DNA from: Chromera velia
Taxonomy: Eukaryota; Sar; Chromeraceae
Assembly: GCA_018398765.1 (NCBI GenBank)
Contig: JAHBMJ010003591.1
Coordinates: forward strand, 67,499-90,018
DNA: 22,520 bases
Reading direction: 5' to 3'
Positions 9,344-20,448 of this stretch are shown one piece after another (within the stretch, counting starts at the first letter, position 1; each line of letters opens with the position of its first letter). Under the pieces are notes generated by a model. It searched no databases and was not told where the DNA came from. It was given only the letters and a program-made list of their open reading frames with translations. The translations under genes were made by a program, and so were the position numbers.

Positions 9344-10525
9344 TGACGTCTTTTCTTTTTTTTTTTATCAATTATTAATATCATACAACACACTGAGTAA
9401 AATGCTAGGTAAAATGATTACATTAAAGTACAACTATAACAAATTATGCTGAATTGTGCTCTAAAAATTTAATGTTAAACTAGATCGACGTAAAAAAAAA
9501 CATGAAGGAACCCTAAACTCTAGCTCATCATCATTGATCTCATCATCATAATACGTCATCGTCGTCTGCCTAGACTAGTGCCTAGCCTTCGAGGTTTCTA
9601 ACGTTTGGTAAAAAAAAAGCTTGGCAGCCCTTCCCTAAAAGAGAAAGCACACGCAAAAACATGACAAATAACCCCCAACGGCTCAAAAGGGGCTTGTCCT
9701 GAACTATGAGAAAACATCGGCTTTAAACGCTGGTTTGTAGGATTAAAAACTGACTCCAGAGCCGAATCAGAGGCCTTCTTCTATCCCATCTCTCTCTTTT
9801 TCTCTTTTTCTTTATTCTCTTTGCTTTTCTCCGACTAGTGTTCGAATACTAGGAAACACACGCAATCACAGCCGTCTTGAAGTGCTCTATGGCGTTTACA
9901 TACGTGTGACTTGCCGTCTTGACCCAGGTGGAAAATCCCCATTGAGTTATGCCCCCAGATTTTCGCTATCTCCTCCAATTTTTTTCTTTTACACAACATC
10001 GCCTTTTCAAAAACTGGCTGCGGCCGTGAGCACAGCTTGTCTGGTTAACATTGAAAGAAGGGAGATCCCTGGAAGGCTGGCATCTACCCCCAGGCGTGCG
10101 AAGTCACGGGCACCGCCGTGTTTGCCATGGTTCTGGATCTGTGTGGAATGGAGAGCCCAGCTCGCAGGCGTCTTCTCAGTCGGTTGAAGCTCCGAGGTCG
10201 TTGTGGGTGTTTTGTTTCCTCTGCTTGCTCTGTGGTTATCCTTTTAGAGCACCGCTGCTTATTCTGAAGTGAGCCTTAGGGGACACCTGGCGACTCCGGG
10301 GGCCTCAGCTACGTCAACAGACTGGGGGAACAAGAAGTTCGCAAAGCCGTCTCCGACTGTTGCAGAAAAAGCTTATTATGTTGGGAGCTGGTAGCCTTCT
10401 ACGGCCATGTGGGGCTGCCTGCTTGTTTGTCTTCTCTCTCCACACCTACGCCAAAGGCTGAAAACGATGGATCGACTCACAGCATCTGCCGCCAATGGCT
10501 GCTGCTTTGGCTTTGCTGCTGTGGC
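9344..10525. other. Non-coding stretch, no supportable gene
   Basis: Bases 9344-9860 are AT-rich with T and A runs and no open frame of length. From about 9860 the composition becomes balanced, with short unconvincing frames. A simple TTTGGC/TTTGCC-type repetition starts near 10497. No acceptor/donor pairs joining credible exons were found. Confidence 0.45.
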
Positions 10526-10572
10526 TTTGCCGTTTTGGCTTTGCCGCTTTGCAGTAAAGCCAAAACGGCAAA
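10526..10572. repeat. Hairpin with perfect 17-bp stem
   Basis: TTTGCCGTTTTGGCTTT (10526-10542) is exactly complementary to 10556-10572, leaving a 13-base loop. The 3' arm marks an abrupt change from balanced sequence to an AT-rich island (10573-10820), so it may be the end of an inserted element. It could also be a structured RNA or a terminator-like stem, but no neighbouring gene supports that. Confidence 0.85.
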
Positions 10573-11286
10573 TTCTAGCTAGCCTATATGTTTAAATGAC
10601 TCTAACCTAATATACTCGTTTAGAGGTCATTATATTGACTAGTACACTGAAATTAATAGAAATTGATGATTGAATACACTGTTTAATCAAATACGCCTTT
10701 ATAGCAAATGAATAAAACTAGGAATAAAAAAAGTTTTCTAGAAATTTTTTATATAATTTTTATATACTGATACATAGATCGATTCCTAAATAGATTCACA
10801 TCATTATCTAGATCATTATAGAAGCTTGCCAGTGCAAGCCGCAAGCGTCTAGCAGCTAGCTAGCAGGCCTATTCGCAGCTTAGCTAGCAGCTTGGCCGCA
10901 GCGGAGAACAAATCACACATTCTGACATTCAAGTTAAGGAGCAGTACTGGTGCAATCTTCTGTTTGGGTTATGTTCTCTGTGTGTGCCTGCCATCATTGA
11001 TTCCTCCAGGCATTCCTCCGGAAAACCGCACCTCTTCACCCGAGCAAGATGAAGCGATTGCAGCTTCAAGAGGGGCAGCCCCACGAAAGTTGGTGCTCGC
11101 TCAGAAAGGAGTCATCCGCAGACAGCCCATCTCGCCAAGAGGCACAACCAGCCAAGGCCCACACACCAAAGCTGAGAGGCCTCCACACTGAATGCAGTCG
11201 CCAGACAGTTTGTCTCGACTTCTCCTCCCCCCCTCCCACTCCCGAAGAGAGAGCAGCAAGCCTCCATCCAACTGCCGTTGAGCTGC
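10573..11286. other. AT-rich island, then 3' flank of eL18
   Basis: Bases 10573-10820 are strongly AT-rich. Bases 10850-10905 contain repeated AGCTAGC units. Bases 10906-11286 lie directly downstream of the eL18 stop codon (minus strand) and probably hold its 3' UTR. No polyadenylation signal or other gene could be assigned. Confidence 0.4.
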
Positions 11287-11582
11287 TTATGCCTTGTAGC
11301 CACGGGAGGCTCTCTTTCCTCTGGCCTGCTCGAACTTTCTGCCCTTGGTCTTGGTGTTGACACGGATGTAGGGCCTGCAGACATCCAAAGGATAAGGCGA
11401 AATTGCTGACAAAAGATCAAAACAACGAGGCCAACTTCGACTCTTCGTTGTGACGCGAGCGTGGACGCCGCAGGCACTGGGGCAAGGCCATTTACGCAGT
11501 CAGCGACACGATGCATTTCTACAGATGCTCTGTAGTTCGATTCGCAAGTCTCTCTCCGTGCCCACCCTCATTGGAACAGCAC

Positions 11583-11613
<31 letters not shown>

Positions 11614-11634
11614 CACAAACAAGACACACACACA

Positions 11635-11673
<39 letters not shown>

Positions 11674-12886
11674 GACAAATACGCACGCAAGCACACGCAC
11701 CAACACACGCGACACACAAGTAGTCAAAACAAAAGCGTGCACGCCCGCACAAAGAGAGACGAAGGGAGAAAGAAGAATGAACATGAACACATGTGAAAGA
11801 CACAAGCAAGTTTGACATATGCTGCAGTCCAGTCCTGTCTTTCTCGGGCTGTGCGTCTCTCTTTCTCACAAGCAAAGGCAAATTCTCACACATTTCTACA
11901 CACACCCCAACCCTCTCAACCATTGTCGCACACGCTGACAAGAGGGGCACCAATCATACGGGTTCACGCAAAAATGCACAAGCGCGGAGTCATGCACACG
12001 CGCATAAAGCAAGAAGACTACAGAGGGTCTATCTGTCAATAGGAACTTCGGACATGCCCTCTGCCAAAACATTTCCTCACAAGCAAGACTTCCTCCTCCC
12101 AACCCTGCCTGCCCCCCCCTTGGCTCCAACCAGCAGCAAGCCATCCAGGAAAAGAACAAACTCAAAGGATCCGCAGCTAGATGACAAAATGCGCGTCTCT
12201 AAGCACACTCGCTCCGCCAGCTTTCCTTTTGCCATCCGTCTACCGATAAAAAGAAGACTCATGCACCCCCGAAAGGTCCTACAGGAACTCCAGAGGCCTC
12301 GGGCTTCTCCGGAGCATTCTCTTTTGAGGAAAAGCGAGAAGAAAGTCAGATAGATAAAACGAGAAATCCACGCACCGATGCTGTAGCAAAGCAAACTCTG
12401 TGTGCCTCTCTGTCCACTGACTGACTTGGTGTGGGAGTGGGGCACACCGGGGGCAGGTCCGAAGTGTCTCTCGGCCTCGCGGCGCTTGGTGGGTCCGCGG
12501 AGGAGCACGCAGTTGCTGCCTGCAGGAAGAGAGGAGGCAGAAAACAATCAATTGGCTGGAGCACACAAGAATCAGCAAATACCCCACAGACCAACAACTG
12601 CGACTGGATGCAGCTCCCGAAAAAAGATGAAGAGAAAAAGGGGATGACGAAAGGCCAGAGAAAGATGGGGAGAGCAAAGAAAGCGAGAAACTGAGATACA
12701 AAGGAGTTGGAGAACATAGCAAGGAAAAGTCCAATGCATTAGTTTTCTTCTGAAAACCTGTCTGTGATTGCACTAAGGCTTTCTCTCCTCCTTACTGCTC
12801 CATCCCCGTATCCCCAGAAACATTCTAGAGATACAGCGCGATATTTTCTTCCACTCCACCAGACCGAACTCAAGCCCGCTAGCCTC

Positions 12887-12965
<79 letters not shown>

Positions 12966-14398
12966 TTGCGTACGTGTGTGCGTGTGAGTGTTGTGTTCTT
13001 GCATCAATCTCGGAATTCTCTATCTAGAAACCCCCCACTTCTGAACCTCCAGACAAAAAACCTCTTCAAAAACCAGTCACAAATCTGTCCCTCCGGAGAC
13101 TGCACCCCCGGCGGCGAGCGAAAATCCTGTGCAGCTAGATAATCAAGGGCCGGTAGCGGATATTTCGCACAAGAATGTTCTATTCCACAAGCCTGCCGTG
13201 CCCACTCCACTGGTTAATGTCTTCTTCTCAGATGCACCTCTTGCGTCCTCCCTCTCGTTGGTGTTCCTCCACCTTCCTTTCTGTCGCAACGACTCTTAGT
13301 TGATCCTGTCAGTTGAGTCAAAAACCGTACACTTAACACAACTGCGAGGCAGACATTCCCGATCCAAGCCAGGCTCACCACTGACCCACCCAATCAGCCA
13401 ACAAACAAATCAACGAACCCATCTCCACAGCAAGCCTGACTGACTGACCCTTAGGTGCTCTGAGAGCGAGCTCGTCGAAGGTGAGGCACTCGCCGCCAGC
13501 CTTCACGATGCGTGCACGGGCGGTCTCAGTGAATCTGAGGGCGCACACGGAGAGCTTGGGGACCTCGAGCAGCCTCACGTCGTCTGCAGAGCAGTTGATG
13601 GAAGGCACAAGAATCATAACCTGGGAGGCAGGGTCTCCAACACACGGTTATTCACTTTGATTTTCTAGGAAGAGAGCATCGCCATCGAAGATCGAACAGG
13701 AATTTCTGCAGTGCAATGAAGAGACAGATCACAGTCAGAGGAGATACCCCGGACCCGTCCGGGCTTCTTTGTCGGCTTACCGGTGATGGTGCCGACGATG
13801 ACTGCGGTCTTTCCCTCCTTGCCTGCCATGAACCTTGTCAGTCTCTGGAGGGACATGGGGGCCTGAAAGCGCTTCGCCATCATCAACCTCTTCAGGATGA
13901 CCTTGTTGAAAGGAGCCTCCACGCGCCTGGCAAGGAAGCTGTAAAGCTGCACCCACCCACACATACATACATACAGACATCGACATGTACGAAGAGGTTT
14001 GCATAAAAACACAACGACGCAGGAAAAGTAAGATTCGGAGGACGGCAAGCGGCCATTGAAGCAAAAGGCGCGAGGAGACTAACAGAAAGAACCCCAAAGG
14101 GCAGGAGAAAGGTTACGCACAGAATTCTGAAGCCACCTTAAGAGGTCTGTGGATCTCCCAGAAACTTGAATCAGACTGCCTGTGCTCACCTTCACAAGCA
14201 GGGTCACGTAAGGGTTCTTGGACACCGGCTCCTTACGGCATGTCTTCTTGACACGCCCTCCAGCTTTGAGGTCGATACCCTGCAGACAGACACCACACAC
14301 ACACAGAAGATGTCATTCAAACCACGTTGAAGCCCTCCGCCAAGCCGAATCGAGGCGTTTGGAAAGCAGCACAGCGCATCTCTCGGAAAACTCACCAT
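11287..14398 (-). CDS. RPL18: 60S ribosomal protein eL18, six coding exons
   Basis: Component of the large cytosolic ribosomal subunit. Coding exons on the minus strand are 14398-14396, 14279-14190, 13946-13781, 13583-13449, 12519-12426 and 11374-11287, totalling 576 nt and 191 residues (human eL18 has 188). All splice phases agree. Conserved stretches in order: [13 protein letters not shown] at the N-terminus, [12 protein letters not shown] across the exon 2/3 junction, [29 protein letters not shown] across exon 3/4, [36 protein letters not shown] across exon 5/6, and the basic tail KRASRGYKA ending at the stop 11289-11287. The first coding exon contains only the ATG, followed at once by GTGAGT. 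Acceptors are all TGCAG; donors are GTGAGT, GTGAGC, GTAAGC, GTCAGT and GTCAGT. Introns carry CA/GT microsatellites. The start lies 467 bp from the divergent eIF3l start. Confidence 0.95.
11583..11669. repeat. (CA)n microsatellite in the last eL18 intron
   Basis: Two CA runs separated by a short GACACAAACAAGA-like break, inside the 1,051-bp last intron of eL18 (11375-12425). On the sense strand of that gene it reads as (TG)n. Confidence 0.9.
12887..12962. repeat. (CT)n followed by (GT)n in eL18 intron
   Basis: A CT run passes without a break into about 21 GT dinucleotides, inside the eL18 intron 12520-13448. This CT-then-GT arrangement is repeated at 19214-19570. Confidence 0.9.
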
Positions 14399-14865
14399 GT
14401 TGGCAGATCTGCTCCCTGTTTAAGAACTCAAGAGAGGAAGGCGAGGTTCACGAAAGGAAGGGAAGTTTGGGTCGAGCCGTTTCTCTTCCATTTCTTATGC
14501 GTAAGCTCAGGATGGAAGCAAAAATGATTGAGGGGCACGTAAATAAATGCAAAGGCCCGTACGTGTAAGTGTTCGCACGGAGCTCAGAAAATGTCCAGGC
14601 GCCCGTTACGCCCGGCCGTGCATTTGCCAGACAGAGAGCGAGCAAGCACGTGCCACTAGAAACTGCTTTAACCACTCTACATACACGTACCGTCTACGAC
14701 GCTGACAGCCTGTGTATGCGTGCGTTGTGGTTGTGCATTCCACTCTATTCTTTTTGAGCTCACGCGCACAGAATCACTTCTCCACTCCCCCCCGAGACGA
14801 GACGAGACGGGGTCTTGGTTTGAGAGGTCCTTTCTAAAGTGAAACAGAACAAAAGAAACGACACG
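14399..14865. promoter_or_regulatory. Divergent promoter region between eL18 and eIF3l
   Basis: The 467 bases between the two start codons must contain the transcription starts and 5' UTRs of both genes, since eL18 is read leftward and eIF3l rightward. No TATA box at a convincing position was found. Near the eIF3l side there is a C run followed by three and a half GAGAC repeats (about 14787-14810). A shared promoter would fit two genes for protein synthesis, but co-regulation is inference. Confidence 0.5.
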
Positions 14866-17800
14866 ATGTACGACGACCGCGTCCTAGAGGATCAAATGGA
14901 GGCCATGGAGGAGGCTGCCGCCTCCGTGGCCATCCAGAACATGTCACACGCCCGCAGAAGAGCAGGGACCGACGATGACGAAGGAGACGACGAAGACAAC
15001 CGCGCCCCCATGCGAAGGGATTCTGACGATGAGGGGGAGGACGGACCCGGGGGGGCACCCAGGGGCGATCAGATGATGGACAGAGATGATGAGAGGCACC
15101 AGGCCAAGAAGGCTTTCCTGCCCCCCCCCGTGTCTGGCTTCCTTCGAGACTTGTACGACCATGTGCTGTCCCGTAACGTCGAGGAGCTCCGCATTTTGTA
15201 CGAACAGACGTTCAACAAACTGACCAACAAATTCTTCCGCTCTACCCGCTGGCCTTCCATCGCAACCGTTGAAGATTTCTACGCAGAGCAGGGCATGGAC
15301 GAAGGTCTGGTCATCACTCTGTATAAGGAGCTCTTCTGGAGGCACATCTACTCCAGACTCTCCCACCAGCTCACCTGGCAGGACAGAATTTCCTCTTGGA
15401 ACAACTACCAGGATCTGATTGAATTCCTGGTGGATTACGAGGCAGGGGGGTCAGTCGATTCGTATGGACTGGAGAACAAACTGTGTTGTGTGTGTGGCGG
15501 GAAAAAGAGTCACAGTGTCACATTGATCTGATGCGAAGAGGCATCAAAGATAGGGATGCATGCGATCGTCTTTCTCCCAGCCCTTCTTTTTGTTTTCTTC
15601 TATGTTTCCTGCGTGAACTCTTTCTGGGAGTCGTAATGTTTGTCTCAAAAGGGAACAACGTGTACCTCTCTGTGTGTTTGTTCGGGTGCTTTCCGAATTC
15701 CCTCCACGTTCCTCTTCCCCTATGCGTGTGACGCATCAAACATGTACATTATACATGCAACAGACTTTCGGTTTAATCTGAATTCTGCATGCCATCTTTG
15801 GTTTGTGCGATACTTGATGCTCCCTCCTTCCGCCGTCGCCCTCCCTGTCTGCAGAGAGAGTGAGAACCCGATCACCCTGCCCTCCTCCTGGGTCTGGGAT
15901 ATTCTCGACGAGTTCATCTACCAGTTCCAGACCTTCCAGATCTGGAGGCAGAAGACCGTCAAGGCCCTCGCCCTTGAGGCTAAGCAGGAAGAGTCGTTCG
16001 AGCAGGACAGGGCAGAGAGGAGAAGAGCCAAGAGGGCAGATTTGACGGCAAGGAAGGAGGCAGGGGAGGAAATTGATGACAGAGAATGGCCAGATTCAGA
16101 GGAAGAAGAGAGGAACGAGAGGGAACGGTTCCGCAATCGGGCCGTGAGGAAGTTCAAGGGAGCAGAACTGGACACCCTCCTTGAGAGATCTGATGTCTGG
16201 AACTACGAGAGAGTTCTCGAGTCAGTCGGCGTCGTATGCCTTTTACTCCTTCATGGAAAACAGTTTTTCTTTTTTTTAGTTCTACCTCCTTTTCTTTTTT
16301 GGAGTTTCTACAGTCACGCAGGGGTGTTTTGTCAAACCAATTCGTACTAACTTGAGGGAATCCCGTGCGGTCTTTTCCTTGAGCTAAGGCCCTGTTGAGG
16401 TGTCCCTGTTCTTTTTTCATCTGTTTTTCGTGGTCTGCTTCAGTGTGCCCACTTGCTCTTGTATACTCGCAGCATCTTCTCTCCTTTGTTTCTTCTGATC
16501 CCTTGCTCTCCCTCTCCCTCTCTCTCTCCTGCCCGTGCAGATTCCTCGACCAGCTGGCAGAGAGGAGTCAGATTAGAGAGATCCTCCGAGAGTGCAAGAA
16601 GAACGTGAGTGAGTGAGTGAGTGAGTGCAAGGAAGGAACAAGAATGAATGAGAGACGGGAAAGCAGGGGGGCAGGAGACAGAAAGACGACACATGGGCAG
16701 AACGAGACAAGAGTGATTCGCGCAAACAGATACCAGATTCGATAGAGCCTCCATACATGGTAGACTTTTTTTCGCCATTTTTTATCTCTGTGTTTTGCCT
16801 GTTTTCCTTTTGGTGGATCAACACGGAGTGGAGAAAACAAATCATTGAGCCAGATGCATGACTGCACGAGAAACCACAAAAAAAAGCAACCGATCTTTCT
16901 ATGCAGCCGAACGAGACGGAGAGGTACGCAGAGTTCGGCCACTCCCTCAGGCACATGCTCGGCTACTTCGCCCTCATCTGTACGCTCCGGTGAGTGAGTT
17001 TGTGAAAGCCCTTCAGCGCCTTCGAGGAGACTAAGCGGGAGACCGCCAGAGAGAGAGAGAATGCAAAAAACACGCAAAAGAAGGAAGGAAGGAAGAAAGG
17101 AAGGAAGAAGAATTGGTGGTATTTGACAAGAAGAAAGTGGAAACAAATCAAAAAAACTGACATAAAGCAGGCTGATGGTTCCATTCACTCCGCCAGGCCC
17201 GAAGAGAGGTCGGCAGATGAGGGAACAATTTACTTAGAAGCAGTTGTATGAAATCGTCCGAATGCTTGTCTGCGTGGGTGTGTTCGTTTCTGTGAATTTT
17301 GACTGACGCTCATGTACGTGTAAGAGTATCTAGCTCTCTGTCTGTATGTGTCTGAGTGCATGCAGTGTGAAGTCGATGTTGGGCGACTTCGACGGCGCCC
17401 TGGAGTGCATCGACGAGGTGGAACTGATGCCCCGGGCCTTCTACGTCAGGGTGCCGCCTTGCCATATCACCTTGATGTACTACCTCTCCTTCGCATACTT
17501 CATGCTCAGGTGGGTAGGCGCGTTGGGGGTCTGTTGGAAGGGGCACTAGTCCCTCCAGGTGGGGAAGGAAGGGAGAAGGAATGGCCTGCCTCTTTTTTGA
17601 TTGATGATGGGTTGTACTGATGTGCTTCGGCTGTCTGTGCGGAGAGAGCGGAGGAGAGTGGCAGGTGAAGGAGCAAGTAAGGCGAGTGACCAAAGATGGG
17701 GGGGAAGGGATGTTGCCGTATGTAAAATGGATCAGGGCGTCACTCTGTTGGATCTATTAAGCGACTGGCTTCCGAGAATTTAGAGAGCTGTCACTCGTCA

Positions 17801-17898
17801 GGTCGGAAATGAGTGCGTGCTTTTGAGGACAAACAGATGAAGCATGCGAATTCAATCCGATCCCCTACTTTCATCTGCTCGTGTGTCTGCGTGTGTGT

Positions 17899-17934
<36 letters not shown>

Positions 17935-19411
17935 ACGTTACCACGACTGCGCCCGCATCCTCCAGACGGTCCTCCACTTCGTTCAGAGGTCCAGGAACTA
18001 TCTCGGGTCGGAGTCTTACCAGTACGACGCGATGGTCAAGACCACAGACAGGATGTTCCACATTCTCGTGCTGTGCATCTCCATGAGCCCTGTGGCGATC
18101 CGATTGGAGGAATCTGTTCATCAGGTTATCAGACAGGAGAAGCTGCAGGAGAAAATGGAGAGGTTGGTCCGTCTGAAAAGAAGCGTGCTGGCCGCCTTTA
18201 CTCAGTCGTGCAAACGCTCTCTGACATGATTTCAACTTGAGAACCGATTTCTCCTTCGTCTCCATCCCTCCACCCAGATGTCCAGGGTGTCGCAAGCAAG
18301 TCAAGAGACGTCTCAAAGTACCGTGCAGCCACGCTCCTCAGAGAGGTTTTTTTCCCCCTTCTAACAAACCTCTGTCAGCGAGAGAAAGCAGTTCAAAAAA
18401 GTGGGGAAAAAATAAAACGACCTTTCCTACGTCTTCCTCCTAAAAAATCGTGCATCAGCAGCCAGCCACTCACTTGAAGCCTGTTTTTCCTTTCTTCCCT
18501 TCCCTTCCCTTCCTGAGAGGATTCATGGCGTGTGCGATGATTAAGGTGGTGCTCGAATTTTCACTTCACTGTTTTTTTTGTGCATGGATTTAACCCCCCC
18601 CCCTGATCCTACGTGCAGGATGCGAAGGGACGATGAGTCGACCTACCAGGACGTCTTCTCCTTCGCCTGCCCCAAGTTCATCCTCGTCACCCTCCCCGAC
18701 GACGAAGCCCTCCAGGAACCAGAGAAACTGAACCCCAACGCCGCAGTGCACGCGCACATCCGAACCTTCCTTCAGGTATGTGTTGTAATGCAATTGTAAA
18801 AGGGAGAGAAAGGAAGGGAGAAGAGCTTGTGCAGGTGGCTGTCCAACTTTCGGGACTTTACAGTGTCGGTTGTAGAGGTCCCTGAAGACCATTGAAGCCA
18901 GCCTGGAAAACCCGTTCAAAAAATACAGCCGTTTTCTTGGTTTCTCTCCGTTTTTCTTTTCTCCCTGCCTTCTGCTTTCGACTGTCCTCGCAGGAGATGA
19001 AGCAAATGAAGTTGATCGCCAACTTCCGTTCCTACGCGAAGCTGTACAACTCCATCGCTCTGTCCAAGCTGGCCTCTTTGATGAACAGGAGTGAGGAGCA
19101 GGTCAAGGAGATGCTCGCAATCGTGAAGGAGAAGTCACGCCAGGTTGGTTGGTTGGCTGGCATGCTTGTGTGGGTGGATGGGCTCTATCTGTCTATCGAT
19201 CTCGTATCTATGCTCTCTCTCTCTCTCTCTCTCTCTCTCCCCCCCTCCCTCTTTCTCTCTCTCTCTCTCTCTCTCTGTGTGAGTGTGTGTGTGTGTGTGT
19301 GTGTATGTGTGTGTATGTGTGTGTATATATGTGTATGTGTGTGTATATGTGGGTGTGTGTATGTGGGTGTGGGTGTCGGTGTGTATGTGTGTGTATATGT
19401 GTGTGTGTGTA

Positions 19412-19453
<42 letters not shown>

Positions 19454-19457
19454 CGTA

Positions 19458-19538
<81 letters not shown>

Positions 19539-20414
19539 TTTTATATGTGTGTGTATGTGTGTGTGTGTGTCAATTCCCTTGTCAGTCGACTCATCTACCC
19601 AGGCAGCCAACGAGTCGTTGATTCATGTGATTGCTGGCTTTGGTGCACTTTTTTATTTGTTTGTTTCTTCTCCTCTGGATCCTAGATTATGAGTTCTGTC
19701 TGTTTTGTTCTCTCTCGCTGTCTCTTCTCTCTTCCACTCTCGCCTGCAGGTTGTCTGGAAGGGAGGTCCCCCTGCTTCAGGAGAGGTGCAGGTGCTGACA
19801 GACGTCGATTTTGTCGTTGAGGGCTCAATGCTTCACGTGCGTTTGTGAGTATTTTGTAGCGAGGGGGGGGATGGGTGAGTGTGTTTCTCCTCTGTCCCTG
19901 TCTGCTTTTCAGACCTTTTCAGGCGGAATGAGAAGACTCCGTGGCAAGAGAATTATCTCTTGACCTTTCCCTCTCCCTCCCTCTCTCTCTTTCTCTCACA
20001 CACAGCTTAGTGGCTCTCTGTTCTCTTCTGTTTTGCCCTTTCTGATCTTAGATGTGTGTGTACTCGCTGTGCGAAAACGATGGGCATATCTGGCGGGATT
20101 GCTTGAGGAAGACAGTGAAGTTGGAAGGTGGATCACCACAGCATCTGTCTAGATCATCAACTCCATTTTCTGACTGACTTTTGACGTTGTCTGTCTGTCT
20201 GTGCCCCCCCCCTTCTTGCAGGTCGAGCAGGTCCGCGCACAGAAGCAACGCAGCTACGTGGAGCCATTCACGAAGCAGATCCTCCGAATTCAGGTGGGTG
20301 GGTGGGGGGGTGAGTGAGTGAGTAGGTCTGTCTGTTTGTCTTGTCTGTGTGTGTCTGCCTGTCTGTCTGTCTATTGTGTCCATGAAGAAAAGAAGGGAGA
20401 AGAAGAAACATATA

Positions 20415-20448
<34 letters not shown>

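Noticed and set aside
11511-11953. His-Thr and Cys-Val open frames over the CA tract
   Set aside because: Microsatellite artefacts inside the last eL18 intron.
14839-14865. Upstream GTG as start of eIF3l
   Set aside because: Cytosolic eukaryotic genes normally start at ATG; the first in-frame ATG at 14866 gives a sensible N-terminus.
15450-15531. Continuation of eIF3l exon 1 to the stop at 15529-15531
   Set aside because: The added residues are unlike any eIF3l, while splicing at GTCAGT (15450) to CTGCAG (15854) restores the conserved WVWDILDEFIYQF region in frame.
19185-19692. Long open frames on both strands rich in Cys/Val or His/Thr
   Set aside because: They are translations of the GT/CA microsatellite within an intron of eIF3l.
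19837-19846. GTGAGT at 19845 as the exon 9 donor of eIF3l
   Set aside because: It is the stronger donor by sequence, but it puts exon 10 out of its conserved frame (VEQVRAQKQRSYVEPFTKQI).
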